The notes: generated by a model from the letters alone, not told the origin. A stretch of 64,000 bases of DNA from Myxococcus fulvus (GCF_900111765.1 NZ_FOIB01000001.1:1674001-1738000), one strand, 5' to 3'. Shown: positions 17,070-27,000, counted from the first letter of the stretch. Translations and numbers: made by a program.

Positions 17070-17978
17070 TCAGCCCTGGTTCTCGCCGCCCTCGGGCTTG
17101 GGCGTCTCGGCGGACGCCTCGGCGGGGGCAACCTCGGTGGAAGCCTCGGCCTCGGAGCCGCCCTCGGTCTCGGACTCGTCGGAGACCTCGGGCGCGGTGC
17201 CAGCGGCCTCCGCCGCCTGCTGCGCCTTGAGCTCCTCGTCGTTCATGAAGCCGATGGGGCTGTCCTTCCGGTTGAGGAAGCGCACCGCCTTCTTCGAGAG
17301 CGCGAACATCTGCTCGGCCGCCGCGGCCGGCACCAGCGCGTGCTCGATTTGAGCGGGGTCCGGACGCTCCACCACGCCGAGCTCGCCGTCCTCCAGCCGC
17401 TTGGCCTGCTCCGGCGTCAGCTCCATCCGGCGCAGCTTGCCCTTGCGGGTCATGAAGTAGAACGCCGTCTCGCCCGGCTCCTGCGCCACCTGCGAGCCCA
17501 TCACCAGCTCGCGCAGCGCCTTGTCCAGCTCCACCTGGCGCTTGGACTCCGCGCGCTGGTAGGCCTTGGAGCCCGGCATGGGGGGCAGCTTCGGGATGGG
17601 CCGCTCGGGCGGAGCGGAGGAGGCCGGACGGCCGTGCTGGGGCGCGCCGCCGCCGCTCGGACGGAACGCGCCACCGCCGCCACCGCCGCTGGGACGGAAC
17701 GAGCCGCCGCCACCGGGACGACCGCCACCCGGCCTGCCACCGCCGCCACCGGGACGACCGCCACCCTCGCGGGGAGGCCGCTCCTCACTCCGCGCCGGAG
17801 GACCACCGGATGTCCGGTTGTCATCACGTCGGGGTGGGGGACGGTTTCCGCCTGGACGTCCGCCGTCCTGGGACGAGGGCCTCCGGGCTTCCGCCTGGCT
17901 GGCCGCCGTATCAGCCTTCTTGGACTGTTCCTCGGTGACGAGGCCCGCCTTCAACAACTTGTCGCGCAGGTTCTGCAT
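17070..17978 (-). CDS. DUF2058 (YaiL-like) protein with Gly/Arg/Pro-rich insert
   Basis: 302 residues versus about 180 for E. coli YaiL. The N-terminus LRDKLLKAGLVTEEQ matches the family, and so does the C-terminal core: FYFMTRKGKLRRMELTPEQ, then HALVPAAAAEQMFAL. Between them (about residues 40-120) is a disordered Gly/Pro/Arg insert with repeated GGRPGGG, FRPSGGG and similar RGG-like elements. The last 50 residues are acidic, rich in Glu/Ala. DUF2058 proteins have been annotated as polynucleotide-associated; an RGG-type insert would fit RNA binding or condensate formation, which is inference. The start is supported by a TAGAAC box 9 bases upstream. Confidence 0.85.
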   Translation of the reverse strand: MQNLRDKLLKAGLVTEEQSKKADTAASQAEARRPSSQDGGRPGGNRPPPRRDDNRTSGGPPARSEERPPREGGGRPGGGGGRPGGGRPGGGGSFRPSGGGGGGAFRPSGGGAPQHGRPASSAPPERPIPKLPPMPGSKAYQRAESKRQVELDKALRELVMGSQVAQEPGETAFYFMTRKGKLRRMELTPEQAKRLEDGELGVVERPDPAQIEHALVPAAAAEQMFALSKKAVRFLNRKDSPIGFMNDEELKAQQAAEAAGTAPEVSDESETEGGSEAEASTEVAPAEASAETPKPEGGENQG

Positions 17979-17987
17979 GAGATGGGC

Positions 17988-18015
17988 GTTCTATCCCTTG
18001 CACGGCCGCACGCAA
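17988..18015 (-). promoter_or_regulatory. Sigma-70-like promoter of DUF2058 gene, leaderless
   Basis: Minus strand: TTGCGT (18015-18010), 16-base spacer, TAGAAC (17993-17988). The -10 ends 9 bases before the start codon at 17978. Confidence 0.5.
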
Positions 18016-18084
18016 GCCGCAGCTTGCCGCTCCTGTACGCGCCACGTAACTTGCCGCCCCCGTGGTACCCCCTCCGGAGGAGTC

Positions 18085-19122
18085 GTGAGCCGTTCCAAGA
18101 AGTCCGCCTTCATCCTCGCCGTGGCACTGGCGGCCTCGGGCTGCTCGGACCCGGTCGACAAGGCGGCCAAGGCCCGCATCTTCTCCCCCGAGGACCCGCC
18201 CAAGGTGGTGGCCTCGGCCCAGCAGAAGCTGCCCCCGGAGGATGTCGCGGACAACCCGCAGGTGGCGCGCCGCATCCTCGGTATGGACGCCGCCGAGGTG
18301 ACCGAGCGGCTGGGGCCCCACCGCTACCAGGCCACCCTCGGCTACGAGTGGACCTCCGCCGAGTCCAACCCGGTGAAGCTCACCGAGACGCGCACCTTCC
18401 GCGCGGGCCCGGGCGGGGTCAGCGGGGACTTCCACGGCGTGCTGGAGAACTCCAGGGACCAGGGCCTGGAGGTGATGCGCATCGCGGGGCAGGTGTTCGC
18501 CCGCAACCGGTATGGCCCGTTCCGCCAGCGTCTGCGCGACCGCGGCATGGCCGAGCGCACCCGCGCGGAGCTGACCGGCGCCATCCGCGACTTCGACAGC
18601 CTGTTCCAGGGGCGGCTCAAGCTGTCGCCCCAGGGCACCGTCACCTATGAGGGGCGCACGGCGTGGCGCTACCAGGTGACGCTGGCCCCGGCCTCGGAAG
18701 GGGATGCGTCCCGGCCGCTGCCGGCGCTCCTGCAGCCCAAGAACGGGGCGGACGAGACGACGCGCCGCCGGGGGAACTTCTTCGCCCACCGGCTGCCGCG
18801 CTCGCTGGACGGCGAGGTGCTGGTGGACGCGGCCACCTCGGTGGTGCTCAAGGCGCGGCTGGACGGGCGCATCGGCGTGCCGTCGGACAAGACGCCCGAG
18901 GCGGCGGAGCTGCGCATGACGCTGGAGGCGGCCCTGTCCGAGGTGGGCAAGGACCAGAAGCTGGCGCCGCCCGAGAGCTTCCTGCCCGACGCGGACAAGC
19001 CGCAGGGTATCGCCGACGCGTTGGACCGCTTCGGCATCGAGCGCGCCAAGCCCGAGGGCGCCAAGGGGTCGACGGCCGGTGAGGCTCCGCCGGAGCCCGA
19101 GGACGAGGGCGGCGGCGAGTAG
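18085..19122 (+). CDS. Lipoprotein, function unknown
   Basis: 345 residues from a GTG preceded by a CGGAGGAG ribosome site. A type II signal peptide ends in the lipobox LAASGC, so the mature protein is lipidated. The remainder is soluble, with the segment RILGMDAAEVTERLGPHRYQ, an unusually ordered alpha/beta core, and an acidic C-terminal tail (PPEPEDEGGGE). No family is recognised. It starts 106 bases from the divergent DUF2058 gene and is followed by a strong hairpin, so it is probably monocistronic. Confidence 0.75.
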   Translation: MSRSKKSAFILAVALAASGCSDPVDKAAKARIFSPEDPPKVVASAQQKLPPEDVADNPQVARRILGMDAAEVTERLGPHRYQATLGYEWTSAESNPVKLTETRTFRAGPGGVSGDFHGVLENSRDQGLEVMRIAGQVFARNRYGPFRQRLRDRGMAERTRAELTGAIRDFDSLFQGRLKLSPQGTVTYEGRTAWRYQVTLAPASEGDASRPLPALLQPKNGADETTRRRGNFFAHRLPRSLDGEVLVDAATSVVLKARLDGRIGVPSDKTPEAAELRMTLEAALSEVGKDQKLAPPESFLPDADKPQGIADALDRFGIERAKPEGAKGSTAGEAPPEPEDEGGGE

Positions 19123-19157
19123 GCCGGTGCGGGGCGTCCCCGTGGCGCCCGTGGGAT

Positions 19158-19196
19158 GGCCCAGGCGTGGAGGCGGGTGACGTCTCCGCCTGGGCC
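19158..19196 (+). terminator. Hairpin terminator after lipoprotein gene
   Basis: Perfect 10-bp arms GGCCCAGGCG and CGCCTGGGCC, extended inward by GGAG/CTCC, 35 bases after the lipoprotein stop codon. Confidence 0.6.
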
Positions 19197-19384
19197 CGGT
19201 TCGAGGGGCGCGACGCGCCCGGACAATCGCGTCATGGGCCCCCTCGTCCCAACGGTCTCGACGTCCGCCCGCCTGCCCTGACGGCCTCGCCCGGACGCCC
19301 GCGTCAGGACGACTCGGAAGGACCTCAACCCCCTGTTTTCACACGGGGTCCCCCGTGGCGTGTGGCTTGCTCTCCCGCACGGCC

Positions 19385-19912
19385 ATGCGTCGTCTCCACC
19401 CCCTCCTGGCCTGTCTCTGCGGGCTGCTCGCGTCCCGCGTCCAGGCGCAGCCCCCCGCGCGGAGCCTGGGCGTCACCGTGTTCCCGGTGGGGGCGTACGT
19501 CCTGTCGGACACGGAGGGCGGCCGCGAGGCGGGCTACAGCGCGGGACTGGCCTGGAGCTATCGCCGGGAGGCGTCCCTGCTGGAGGTGGGCGGCCACGTG
19601 GCCTCCAGCCGCCAGCTCACCGAGGCGACGCCCATGTCCCTGCGAATCACGCCCCCGGGGCCCCGCCGGGTCCGTCCCTACCTGGGCCTGGGGCTGAGCC
19701 TGATGGTGGCCCACGCGCTCAGAGAGGAGGGGGCGACGCGCTCCCTCCAACTGGGGGCCGAGCTGTGCGGGGGCTTCGACGTGGAGCTGGGCGGCGGGCT
19801 CTTCCTCTCCGCCGAGGCCCGCTACCAGAACTTCTCCGCCACCGGGTCCCCCTTCGCTGGGGAGCGACAGGCGCTCTCGTCCGGATTCCTGGGGCTGGGA
19901 ATGCACCTGTAG
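19385..19912 (+). CDS. Predicted outer-membrane beta-barrel protein
   Basis: 175 residues from ATG 19385. The signal peptide MRRLHPLLACLCGLLASRVQA is followed by amphipathic strands with alternating residues (for example YRREASLLEVGGHVASS and VRPYLGLGLSLMVAH) and a C-terminal LSSGFLGLGMHL typical of small OmpA/OmpW-like barrels. There is no known substrate. A slightly longer frame from 19355 would add ten residues ahead of the signal peptide and is less likely. Confidence 0.65.
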   Translation: MRRLHPLLACLCGLLASRVQAQPPARSLGVTVFPVGAYVLSDTEGGREAGYSAGLAWSYRREASLLEVGGHVASSRQLTEATPMSLRITPPGPRRVRPYLGLGLSLMVAHALREEGATRSLQLGAELCGGFDVELGGGLFLSAEARYQNFSATGSPFAGERQALSSGFLGLGMHL

Positions 19913-20055
19913 CACCCGTGCGCTACAGGGCGGGCCCAACCTGTTGGAAGAAAATTTGCGCCAACTCTTGCGTCCTCTACAATCCTCGTCGGTTGCGGCC
20001 CAGACGCGTCCGACATGCTCGGAAGTTCAGTGGGCTGTACAGCAAGGGAGCGGAG

Positions 20056-20400
20056 ATGGAGCGCAAGGTCGGGAGTAGTACGGTGACGGCCAAGGAGGTC
20101 AAGGCGGCGTTGGAGAAGACGCGCACGCTGTCGGCCGAGGAGGAGAAGGTGCTGCGCATGCGGCACGGCGCTGACGCTTCCAGCACGCGGGCCCCGCTGC
20201 CGCGCGCCGCCGGGGACAACGAGGAGCTGGGCGACGAGCTGCTCTTCATCGAGATGCAGCTGATGAAGGCCATGCGCGCTCGCGCCGCGGCCAAGACGCC
20301 CGCCACGAAGGCGGCGGCGCCCGCCGCGCCCCGTGCTCGCGAGACGGCCGCCAACCCGACGAAGGACAAGATTGTCCGGGCGCTGCGCAAGAAGAAGTAG
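20056..20400 (+). CDS. Small protein with a sigma-region-4-like helix
   Basis: 114 residues from an ATG with an AAGGGAG ribosome site. Residues 24-39 read TLSAEEEKVLRMRHGA, closely resembling the first helix of sigma-70 region 4 (E. coli RpoD has LTAREAKVLRMRFG at that point). The DNA-binding helix-turn-helix that follows in a sigma factor is absent. Instead there is an acidic segment (EELGDELLFIEMQLMKAM) and an Ala/Lys-rich basic tail ending in RALRKKK. It could imitate the part of sigma that contacts the RNA polymerase beta flap, or bind an anti-sigma factor. That role is inference; the family was not recognised. Confidence 0.7.
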   Translation: MERKVGSSTVTAKEVKAALEKTRTLSAEEEKVLRMRHGADASSTRAPLPRAAGDNEELGDELLFIEMQLMKAMRARAAAKTPATKAAAPAAPRARETAANPTKDKIVRALRKKK

Positions 20401-20418
20401 TCGCCCGAGCAGTCACCA

Positions 20419-21933
20419 CTACCGGTTGAGGATGGCCACGAGGCGCTCTCCCGCCTCGGGCAGCGCCAGCGGCGTGCCCGAGATTTCCGTGGCCAGTCCC
20501 TCCGCGTCATCGGTTCCACCCCGCGCGTACAGCCCCTTGAGCCAGGCGGCGGCGGGCGGGTTCCTCCAGAAGTCCTCGTTGAAGCGCTCGGTGAGCCGCG
20601 CGGTGAGCCGGGCCTCCAGCGCCCACGCTCGCAGGTAGTGCGCCACGTAGAGCTGCGGGTCCACGTCGGCCAGGAAGAAGCCGGGATGGGGCTCGGCGAA
20701 GAGGGCGCGGCGCTGGCCGTCGGCGTACTCGTCCGCGCGCTCGGTGGACGCGCCCTTGCGGCTCAGGGACAGCTCGTAGGACAGCTTCGCGCAGTGGCGC
20801 CGCAGCACGGCCAGGGCCTGGAAGGCGGCCAGCCTCGCGGTGTCGCGCGCGAGCACCGGGCCCAGGCCCAGGTAGCGCTTGAGCCACTCGGGGGACAAGA
20901 GCAGTCGCTCGAACACGGCGGCGTGGGCCTCCGTGATTCCCGCGTCGCCCAGGCGGCGCAGCTCCATGGGCAGCGTCGCGGACACGTGCGCGCGGTGCTG
21001 CGCGTGGCCCAGCTCGTGGAGCAGGCTGCCCAGCGCGTCCAGTCCGCCGCGCGGCTGGAGCACCAGGCGGATGTCGTCCGGCACGCGCACGGTGACGACG
21101 AAGGGGCGCGAGGACTTGCCGGGGCGGTCCTCCTCGTCCAGCCGGATGCGGCCGTCCGCGTGCGGCGTGAAGCCCCACTCCATCAGCCAGCGCACCACGG
21201 CGGGCCACGCGTCCTCGCGGCGCAGGTGCTCGTCCATCCAGGGCGCCAGGAGCGCGGCCTGCACGTCGTGTCGGCGCGCGTCGCCACCGGGCAGGGGCCT
21301 GAGCAGCGGGTCCACCTTCTTGAGCACGTACGCGAGCACGTCGCGGTACGCGTCCTCGGTGCGCCGGAGCGTCTCGTCCGCGGCCTTGGCGAGGTCGGCG
21401 TAGGGGATGCCGGTGACGTCCTGGCGCAGCGCGGGGTAGTCGGTGGCGCCCAGGCGCTCGGCGGCGTGGAGGGCGGCCTCGCGGCGGTCTGCGTAGGCGC
21501 CGCGCTGCTCCCAGAGGAAGTTGCCCACGGCGCGCTCCAGGCCGGCGCGGCGCGCGCGGCGGGGCTCACGGGGGAGGCGGCCGAGGGCCTCCGCGAAGCC
21601 GTACATCTGGTCGTCGACGGTGAGCACCGTCTTGCCCTCCAGGTCGGCCATGGCCCGGGCGGCGCGGGCGGCGAGCGACTCCTCGACGTGGGTGGCCACC
21701 AGCTCACGCAACAGCTGGATGCGGCGCACCGCGAGGGGGTCCTCCTTGGCACGGGCCTTGGCGAGCGCCTCGTTGGCGGCGATGAAGGTGTCCGGCGAGG
21801 ACAGCTCGGGGAAGGATGCGTGGAGGCTGGGAGGCTCGGAGGAGAGCCCCGCGCCGTGGCGATACTGAAGCGTGGCCAGCTCGGCGAGGAAGTCGTCCAG
21901 CCGCGTACGCACCGAGTGAAGGGGGCGATCCAT
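20419..21933 (-). CDS. M3-like zinc metallopeptidase
   Basis: 504 residues from ATG 21933. LLHELGHAQH is the HExxH zinc motif, at about residue 315, and the third ligand is probably the Glu in GITEAHAAVFE, as in M3/oligopeptidase F relatives. Upstream, SSRPFVVTVRVPDDIRLVLQ resembles the strand preceding the zinc helix in M3. It is all-helical otherwise, with no signal peptide, so it is likely a cytosolic oligopeptidase. The start is chosen because a TAGCTT box lies 10 bases upstream and the extended reading frame is low-complexity. Confidence 0.8.
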   Translation of the reverse strand: MDRPLHSVRTRLDDFLAELATLQYRHGAGLSSEPPSLHASFPELSSPDTFIAANEALAKARAKEDPLAVRRIQLLRELVATHVEESLAARAARAMADLEGKTVLTVDDQMYGFAEALGRLPREPRRARRAGLERAVGNFLWEQRGAYADRREAALHAAERLGATDYPALRQDVTGIPYADLAKAADETLRRTEDAYRDVLAYVLKKVDPLLRPLPGGDARRHDVQAALLAPWMDEHLRREDAWPAVVRWLMEWGFTPHADGRIRLDEEDRPGKSSRPFVVTVRVPDDIRLVLQPRGGLDALGSLLHELGHAQHRAHVSATLPMELRRLGDAGITEAHAAVFERLLLSPEWLKRYLGLGPVLARDTARLAAFQALAVLRRHCAKLSYELSLSRKGASTERADEYADGQRRALFAEPHPGFFLADVDPQLYVAHYLRAWALEARLTARLTERFNEDFWRNPPAAAWLKGLYARGGTDDAEGLATEISGTPLALPEAGERLVAILNR

Positions 21934-21943
21934 GGGGCCGCGC

Positions 21944-21949
21944 AAGCTA
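21944..21949 (-). promoter_or_regulatory. Putative -10 element, leaderless start of peptidase
   Basis: Minus-strand TAGCTT ends 10 bases before the start codon at 21933; no ribosome-binding site is visible. Confidence 0.3.
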
Positions 21950-22063
21950 CCAGGGGACGTGCTCGCCCGGGGGAACAGGTGAGGGACCCTGGTCGCTCGT
22001 GGACCCAACGGGTGGGCCTTGTGGCGGGGCGCGCCTTTCTGTAGCGAGCGGAAGGGAAGTGAG

Positions 22064-22996
22064 GTGCCGCGAGTGAAGCGTCGGACATTCCGGGTGGAGG
22101 GCGCGGGGCGCGCCGTGGCGGAGGCGGTGGCTGGGGAGCTGGGGCTGCCCGAGGAGCAGGCGAGGGCACTGGTGGACGTGGGCGCCGTGTACGTGGGCGG
22201 CAAGCGCTGCCGCGACGCGAAGCTGCGGCTGACGTCCGGGCAGGTGGTGGCGGTGGTGCTGGAGGAGGGCGGGACGAGCTCGCTGGCCCAGGCGCCGGAG
22301 GCCCCGACGTTCCGGGTGCTGCACGAGGACGCGGAGGTGCTCGCGGTGGACAAGCCGGCGGGGCTCCCCGCGCAGCCCACGGAGGCGCGCGTGGGGGGCA
22401 ACCTGGTGGACCAGGTGAGCCGGTACCTGGGACGCGAGGCGGGGCTGGTGCACCGGCTGGACCGCGAGACGTCGGGCGTGACGGTGTTCGGCAAGTCGAC
22501 GCGGGCGACGTCCGCGCTGGCGGCGGAGTTTCGCGAGGGGCGCGCGCGCAAGCGCTACGTGGCGGCCACGGGGCCGGGCCTGCCCGAGTCGGGGAAGGTG
22601 GACCTGCCGTTGTCGAAGGACCCGTCGCGTCCGGGGCGGTGGCGGGCGAGCCGGGCCGCCAATGGGGTGCCCGCGCTGACGTACTTCCGCACGCTGTACG
22701 CCGGGCCGGAGTTCTGCGTGGTGGAGCTGCTGCCGCACACGGGTCGCACGCATCAACTTCGCGCGCACCTGACGGCGCTGGGGGCGCCGATTCTGGGGGA
22801 CTCGCGCTATGGCGGCGCGGCGAGGGCGGCGGGGACGGAGGCGGCGCGCTGTCTGTTGCATGCGCACGCGCTGGAGCTGGCTCATCCGGACACGGGGCGG
22901 ACGCTCGCGGTGGAGGCGCCGGTGCCCGAGGACCTGCTGCGCTTCTTCACCCTCGCGGGCGTCGCGGTGCCGAGCGGCGCGGTGCCCGAGAAGTAG
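22064..22996 (+). CDS. RluA-family pseudouridine synthase
   Basis: 310 residues from GTG 22064; GTG 22073 has a well-spaced GAGGTG and is an alternative. An N-terminal S4-like RNA-binding region (about 10-70, LPEEQARALVDVGAVYVGGK) precedes the catalytic domain. GLVHRLDRETSGV holds the catalytic Asp, and LLPHTGRTHQLRAHL and GDSRYGG are the other conserved motifs. It isomerises uridine in rRNA or tRNA; the exact site cannot be assigned between the RluC and RluD types. It converges with the GT2 gene across a 6-base gap. Confidence 0.92.
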   Translation: MPRVKRRTFRVEGAGRAVAEAVAGELGLPEEQARALVDVGAVYVGGKRCRDAKLRLTSGQVVAVVLEEGGTSSLAQAPEAPTFRVLHEDAEVLAVDKPAGLPAQPTEARVGGNLVDQVSRYLGREAGLVHRLDRETSGVTVFGKSTRATSALAAEFREGRARKRYVAATGPGLPESGKVDLPLSKDPSRPGRWRASRAANGVPALTYFRTLYAGPEFCVVELLPHTGRTHQLRAHLTALGAPILGDSRYGGAARAAGTEAARCLLHAHALELAHPDTGRTLAVEAPVPEDLLRFFTLAGVAVPSGAVPEK

Positions 22997-23002
22997 CGCG
23001 CT

Positions 23003-24022
23003 TCAGGCCACGCAGGTGAAGTCCCGGCCCTCGACCCAGCCCAGGTGGGCCAGGTCCTGACGGAGCTCCTCGCGGGCCCAGCGCACGCCGACGCAGACGA
23101 GGAGCGGCTCCTGTCCCGGAGGCCCCAGCTCCTCGGGGCCCACGACGGGAATCCCGTTGAGCCGGGTGCCCTTCTTGCGCGGATGCACATCGATGTAGCG
23201 CCGCACCTCCACGCCGTGCTCACGGAGGAGGCGCGTCATCAGCTTGCCGCTCGGGCCCGAGCCCCAGAGCGTGCAGGCGCGGGCCTTCGCGAGGGGGCCG
23301 CGGCGGGCCACCAGGTAGCGGGCCTTGGTCCACATCAGCCTCTCGAGGCCATAGCGCGGGTCCGTCCGCGTCAGCCGCGCGTCGCTGTCGCGCCAGCGCA
23401 GGAGGACCTCGGGCAGGTTCTTGAGGGCGTGCCCCTGCTCGAGCAGCTCCAGCCAGAGGGCGTAGTCCTCGGGGAAGTCCCCGTCCCGCCAGGCGCCGGT
23501 GGACGTCAGCGCCTCGCGGCGCAGGCAGACGGACGGGTGGCACAGGGGGCTCTCGATGAAGCGGGCGTGGAAGAGCTGCTCGGGGGAGGTCAGGCTGTTG
23601 ATCCACCGCGCATAGGACTGGAGGGAGGGGCTCACGGGGTGGTCGTCCCGGAACAGCTCCACGGCGGTGCCCACGCCGGCGAGCCCGGGCTCCGCCTCCA
23701 GGGCGTGGATGCTGACCTCGAGGCGACGGGGCAGGGCCTCGTCGTCGGCGTCCATCCGGGCGACGTAGGGAGAGGTGGCTTGCTGGAGGGCCAGGTGGAG
23801 CGCGGAGACGAGGCCCCGGCCCTGTCCGGTGAGGACCTCCACGCGCGAGTCCCGGGCGGCCAGGGCCTCCAGGACGGCGCGGGTGGCGTCGGTGGAGCCG
23901 TCGTCGATGGCCAACAGCCGGAGGTCCTGGAGGGTGCCGTCGAGCAGGCTCCGGGCGGCGCGGGCCACGGTGGCCTCGGCATTTCGAGCGGGAAGAAGGA
24001 CGGTGACAACCGGGATGGCCAT
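23003..24022 (-). CDS. GT2 glycosyltransferase with extra C-terminal Rossmann-like domain
   Basis: 339 residues. The N-terminal GT-A domain has VTVLLPARNAEATV, LAIDDGSTDATRAVL, the DxD-type metal site ARMDADDEALP, and FPEDYALWLEL in the acceptor loop, all usual for family 2. The last ~95 residues hold a second domain: LWGSGPSGKLMTRLL (nucleotide-type Gly loop), then YIDVHPRKKGTRLNGIPVVG, similar to the small Rossmann domain found in PglD/NeuD-like and some methyltransferase proteins. The acceptor is unknown. The start is only 22 bases from the divergent TPR gene, so one of the two starts may be further inside. Confidence 0.82.
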   Translation of the reverse strand: MAIPVVTVLLPARNAEATVARAARSLLDGTLQDLRLLAIDDGSTDATRAVLEALAARDSRVEVLTGQGRGLVSALHLALQQATSPYVARMDADDEALPRRLEVSIHALEAEPGLAGVGTAVELFRDDHPVSPSLQSYARWINSLTSPEQLFHARFIESPLCHPSVCLRREALTSTGAWRDGDFPEDYALWLELLEQGHALKNLPEVLLRWRDSDARLTRTDPRYGLERLMWTKARYLVARRGPLAKARACTLWGSGPSGKLMTRLLREHGVEVRRYIDVHPRKKGTRLNGIPVVGPEELGPPGQEPLLVCVGVRWAREELRQDLAHLGWVEGRDFTCVA

Positions 24023-24044
24023 CGTTGTGTAGACTGCCGCACCC

Positions 24045-27000
24045 ATGGGTGGCGTGAGAAACGGCAAGGGCACCGGAACGCCGGAGCCCGCGGCCGTCCG
24101 ACAGGAGGTGCCGCGAGCCGGCACGCTCGCCGTCGGGTCGACGGATGATGCGGCGGAAGGGGTGGCTCGCCACTTCCGGGCCGCCGCGCGCTGGCTGCGC
24201 GAGGGCTCCGCCGCCCGTGCGTTCGAGGAGCTGGCGACCGCCCGCCGCACCCTGCCGATGACGCCGCGTCTGGCCGCCGCGCTGGTGCGCTTCGGGCGAC
24301 TGGCGGGGGCTGAGACTGTTGCCATCGGGTTGCTGGAGGCCGTGCCGCCCACCGAGTCCGCCGAGGTCCGGCTCGCCGTGCGCCGACAGCTCGCGCGACT
24401 GTTGCGCAAGACGGGGCAGGGGACTCGCGCGGTGGCGGTGCTCGATGCGCTGACGTGGGAGTTCCCGGACGAGCGCCGTGCGCGGCGGGTCCTGGAGGCG
24501 CTCCGCGCGAAGAGCACGAAGCCGGCCGCCGCGCCCGTGGGGAGCGTGCTGGAGAAGCTGCCGACGAAGAAGTCGGGCGCGCAGGGCGTGTCCATCTGGG
24601 AGGAGGACGAGGTCGACTACCACGCGGCGACGGTGGTCGACACCTCGGGCGTGGCTCCGAAGGTGACGCCGGTGGCGCCGCCGCGCTCGCTCACGATGGA
24701 GTTGTCGCGGGTGGAGTTCCAGGTGGAGGGACCGCCCCTGGGATTGGAGACGTCCGTGGCTCCGACCACGGTGGAGACCGGGGCCGCTCGGCTGCCGGAC
24801 GTCGAGCCTCGCGGCAGTACGTCTTCGTCCGTGGGTGATGGTTCCGTGCCGTGGGATGTGACTCCGATGGATTCGGAGGCGCACGCGCGGGTCTCGGCGG
24901 AGGTCGAGGGTGGGTCGCGTGAGGGGACGGAGCGCGAGCGGGCTTCGGAGGGAGAGGACGCGACGACTCGTGAGCTGACGGATGTGGCGGCCACGCCGCT
25001 CGCCACCACGGAACCGAGTGTGAGCCGGACCGATGCGCTGGCCCTGCCGCTTGGCGATGAAGCTCGCGAGGAGTTGAGCGCGAGCGTCGAGGTGAGCGCG
25101 ACCTCGGAGCCCGGGAGCGCGACGCAGGACCGCCAGGTGGATGCGGCTCCCGGTGATTCGGCGAGTGCGACCTCCCTGGTCGGCGGCGTGACGGCCGCTG
25201 ATGGCATGGATACGCCGCTCGGTGACGCGTCGACGGGTGCAAGCGCGACGACCGCTGACAGCGCGGACGCGGCCCCCAGGAACACGACTGCCGCCGATGA
25301 GGTGAGGGCTGACGCTGCTGATTCGAGTGTGGCGGGCAGCGAGCGAACGGACGCGTCCTCTGGTGGTTTGTCGGGGGCGACTGTCGCGAGTGGGCAGGAC
25401 GTTGGCCGAGCGGTGACACCTGTCGATGACTCGTCGTCCGCGGTTTCGACGGTCGGGACCGAGGCGAACACCCGCCGCGCGAGTGACACCTCTGGAGATG
25501 TGCCGAGGGCTTCTTCCTCGGACGGACGTGAGGTCGTCGCTGGCGGAGCGGATGTGCCTGCCAGCGGTTCGTCGAGCGCGGCCCCTGCTGCCCCGCGGAC
25601 CTCCCCCTCGGCCGAGAATCCGACGGAGCTGCTTCGCGAGCGGGGTTCCCACGGGGCGTCAGGTTCGAGGTCTCTCGACCCGAACGCTCCTGCCGTCATC
25701 GGTGGGGACTGGTCTCAGGATGACTCCTCGACGGATGCCGCCGAGGGTGCCGCGCGTCCCTTGCTGGAGGTTCCACCCTCCGAGACGGACCTGCCCGCGA
25801 AGACCCTGGTCGAGATGCCAGCGGTCCGCCTGGGCGACCTGTCGGTTCCGTGGAACGACGCTCCCTCGGAGCGAGCATTGCTTCCCCGGTCCCTGGCTCC
25901 GGGCAGGCCCACGCCGTCGAAGGGAAGCCCGGCGGTGTCGGCGCCTCCCGTCCTGCAGCCCGTGGGGACGGAGTCCTCTTCGAGGAGCGCTGGCCCCACT
26001 CGAATCGAGGACGCTCCGCGTTCGGAGACGACGGAGGTTCCGCTCGCGGACCTGCTGGCGGCACTCGGGCGCGCATCCGCGGGCGGCGAGAGCGCGGGGC
26101 GAGCCGCGCCTGCTCCGGTGGGAAACAGCGGTCCCACGGCGCCGCCGCGCTCGGGACGCCCTGGCTCGGGTGAGCACGTCCACGGAGAGGACACGGAGGA
26201 GTGGGCGCACTCCCAGAAGCTGGAGGCCCAGTTCATCGCGCGTCGTGCGTGGAAGGAGCTGGCCCAGCTGTACCTGAAGCGAGCGGACCGGGCGAAGGAC
26301 CCGGCGATGCGCGCGGAGGCGCTGACGCGACTCGCGGAGGTGATGGAGACCGAGCTCCAGGACCCCGCGGGCGCCGCGCGCATGTACGGGGAGATCGTCG
26401 AGCTGACGGGGGACCGCGTCGCGCTTCGTGAGCAGGTGCGGCTGTTGGCCTCTCGTGATGATGCCTCGCTGGTCCGGCGCGCGCTCGACGAGGCCATCCA
26501 GCGAGCGCGAACCGGGCGGGCGCGTGCGACGGCGCTGCTGACGCGAGGCGAGCGCTGGCTCCACATGGGCGAGCTCCAGAAGGCCCGCGCGGACTTCGAG
26601 GCGGCGGAGGCGCTGGTGCCGGGGATGGTGCCCGCGCTGGCGGGGCTGCTGCTCTGTGTCGAGGGCGAGGAGCGACTCTCGCTGGCGTCCCGGCTGCGGA
26701 CGGTGCTCGCGGGATTGCAGCGTCGGACGCCCGACCGGGCCGAGGCGCTGCGGGTGCTCGCGCGCACCGCCGAGGAGCAGTTGCTTGATTCGCAGCTGGC
26801 GCAGTGGGCGTGGAGTGAAGTGCTCGCCGAGAACCCCGAGAGCGAGCAGGCTCGGGAGCGGCTCTTGTGGCTCGCGCGCGAGTTGGGAGACTCGGCGTCC
26901 CTGGGGCAGCTCCTGCGCGCGCAGATTGCTCGGGAGTCACGAGGCCCCGCGGCGCGACAGGCGCGGCTCGAACTGGTGGCCACGTTGGAGGCCGCCGGGG

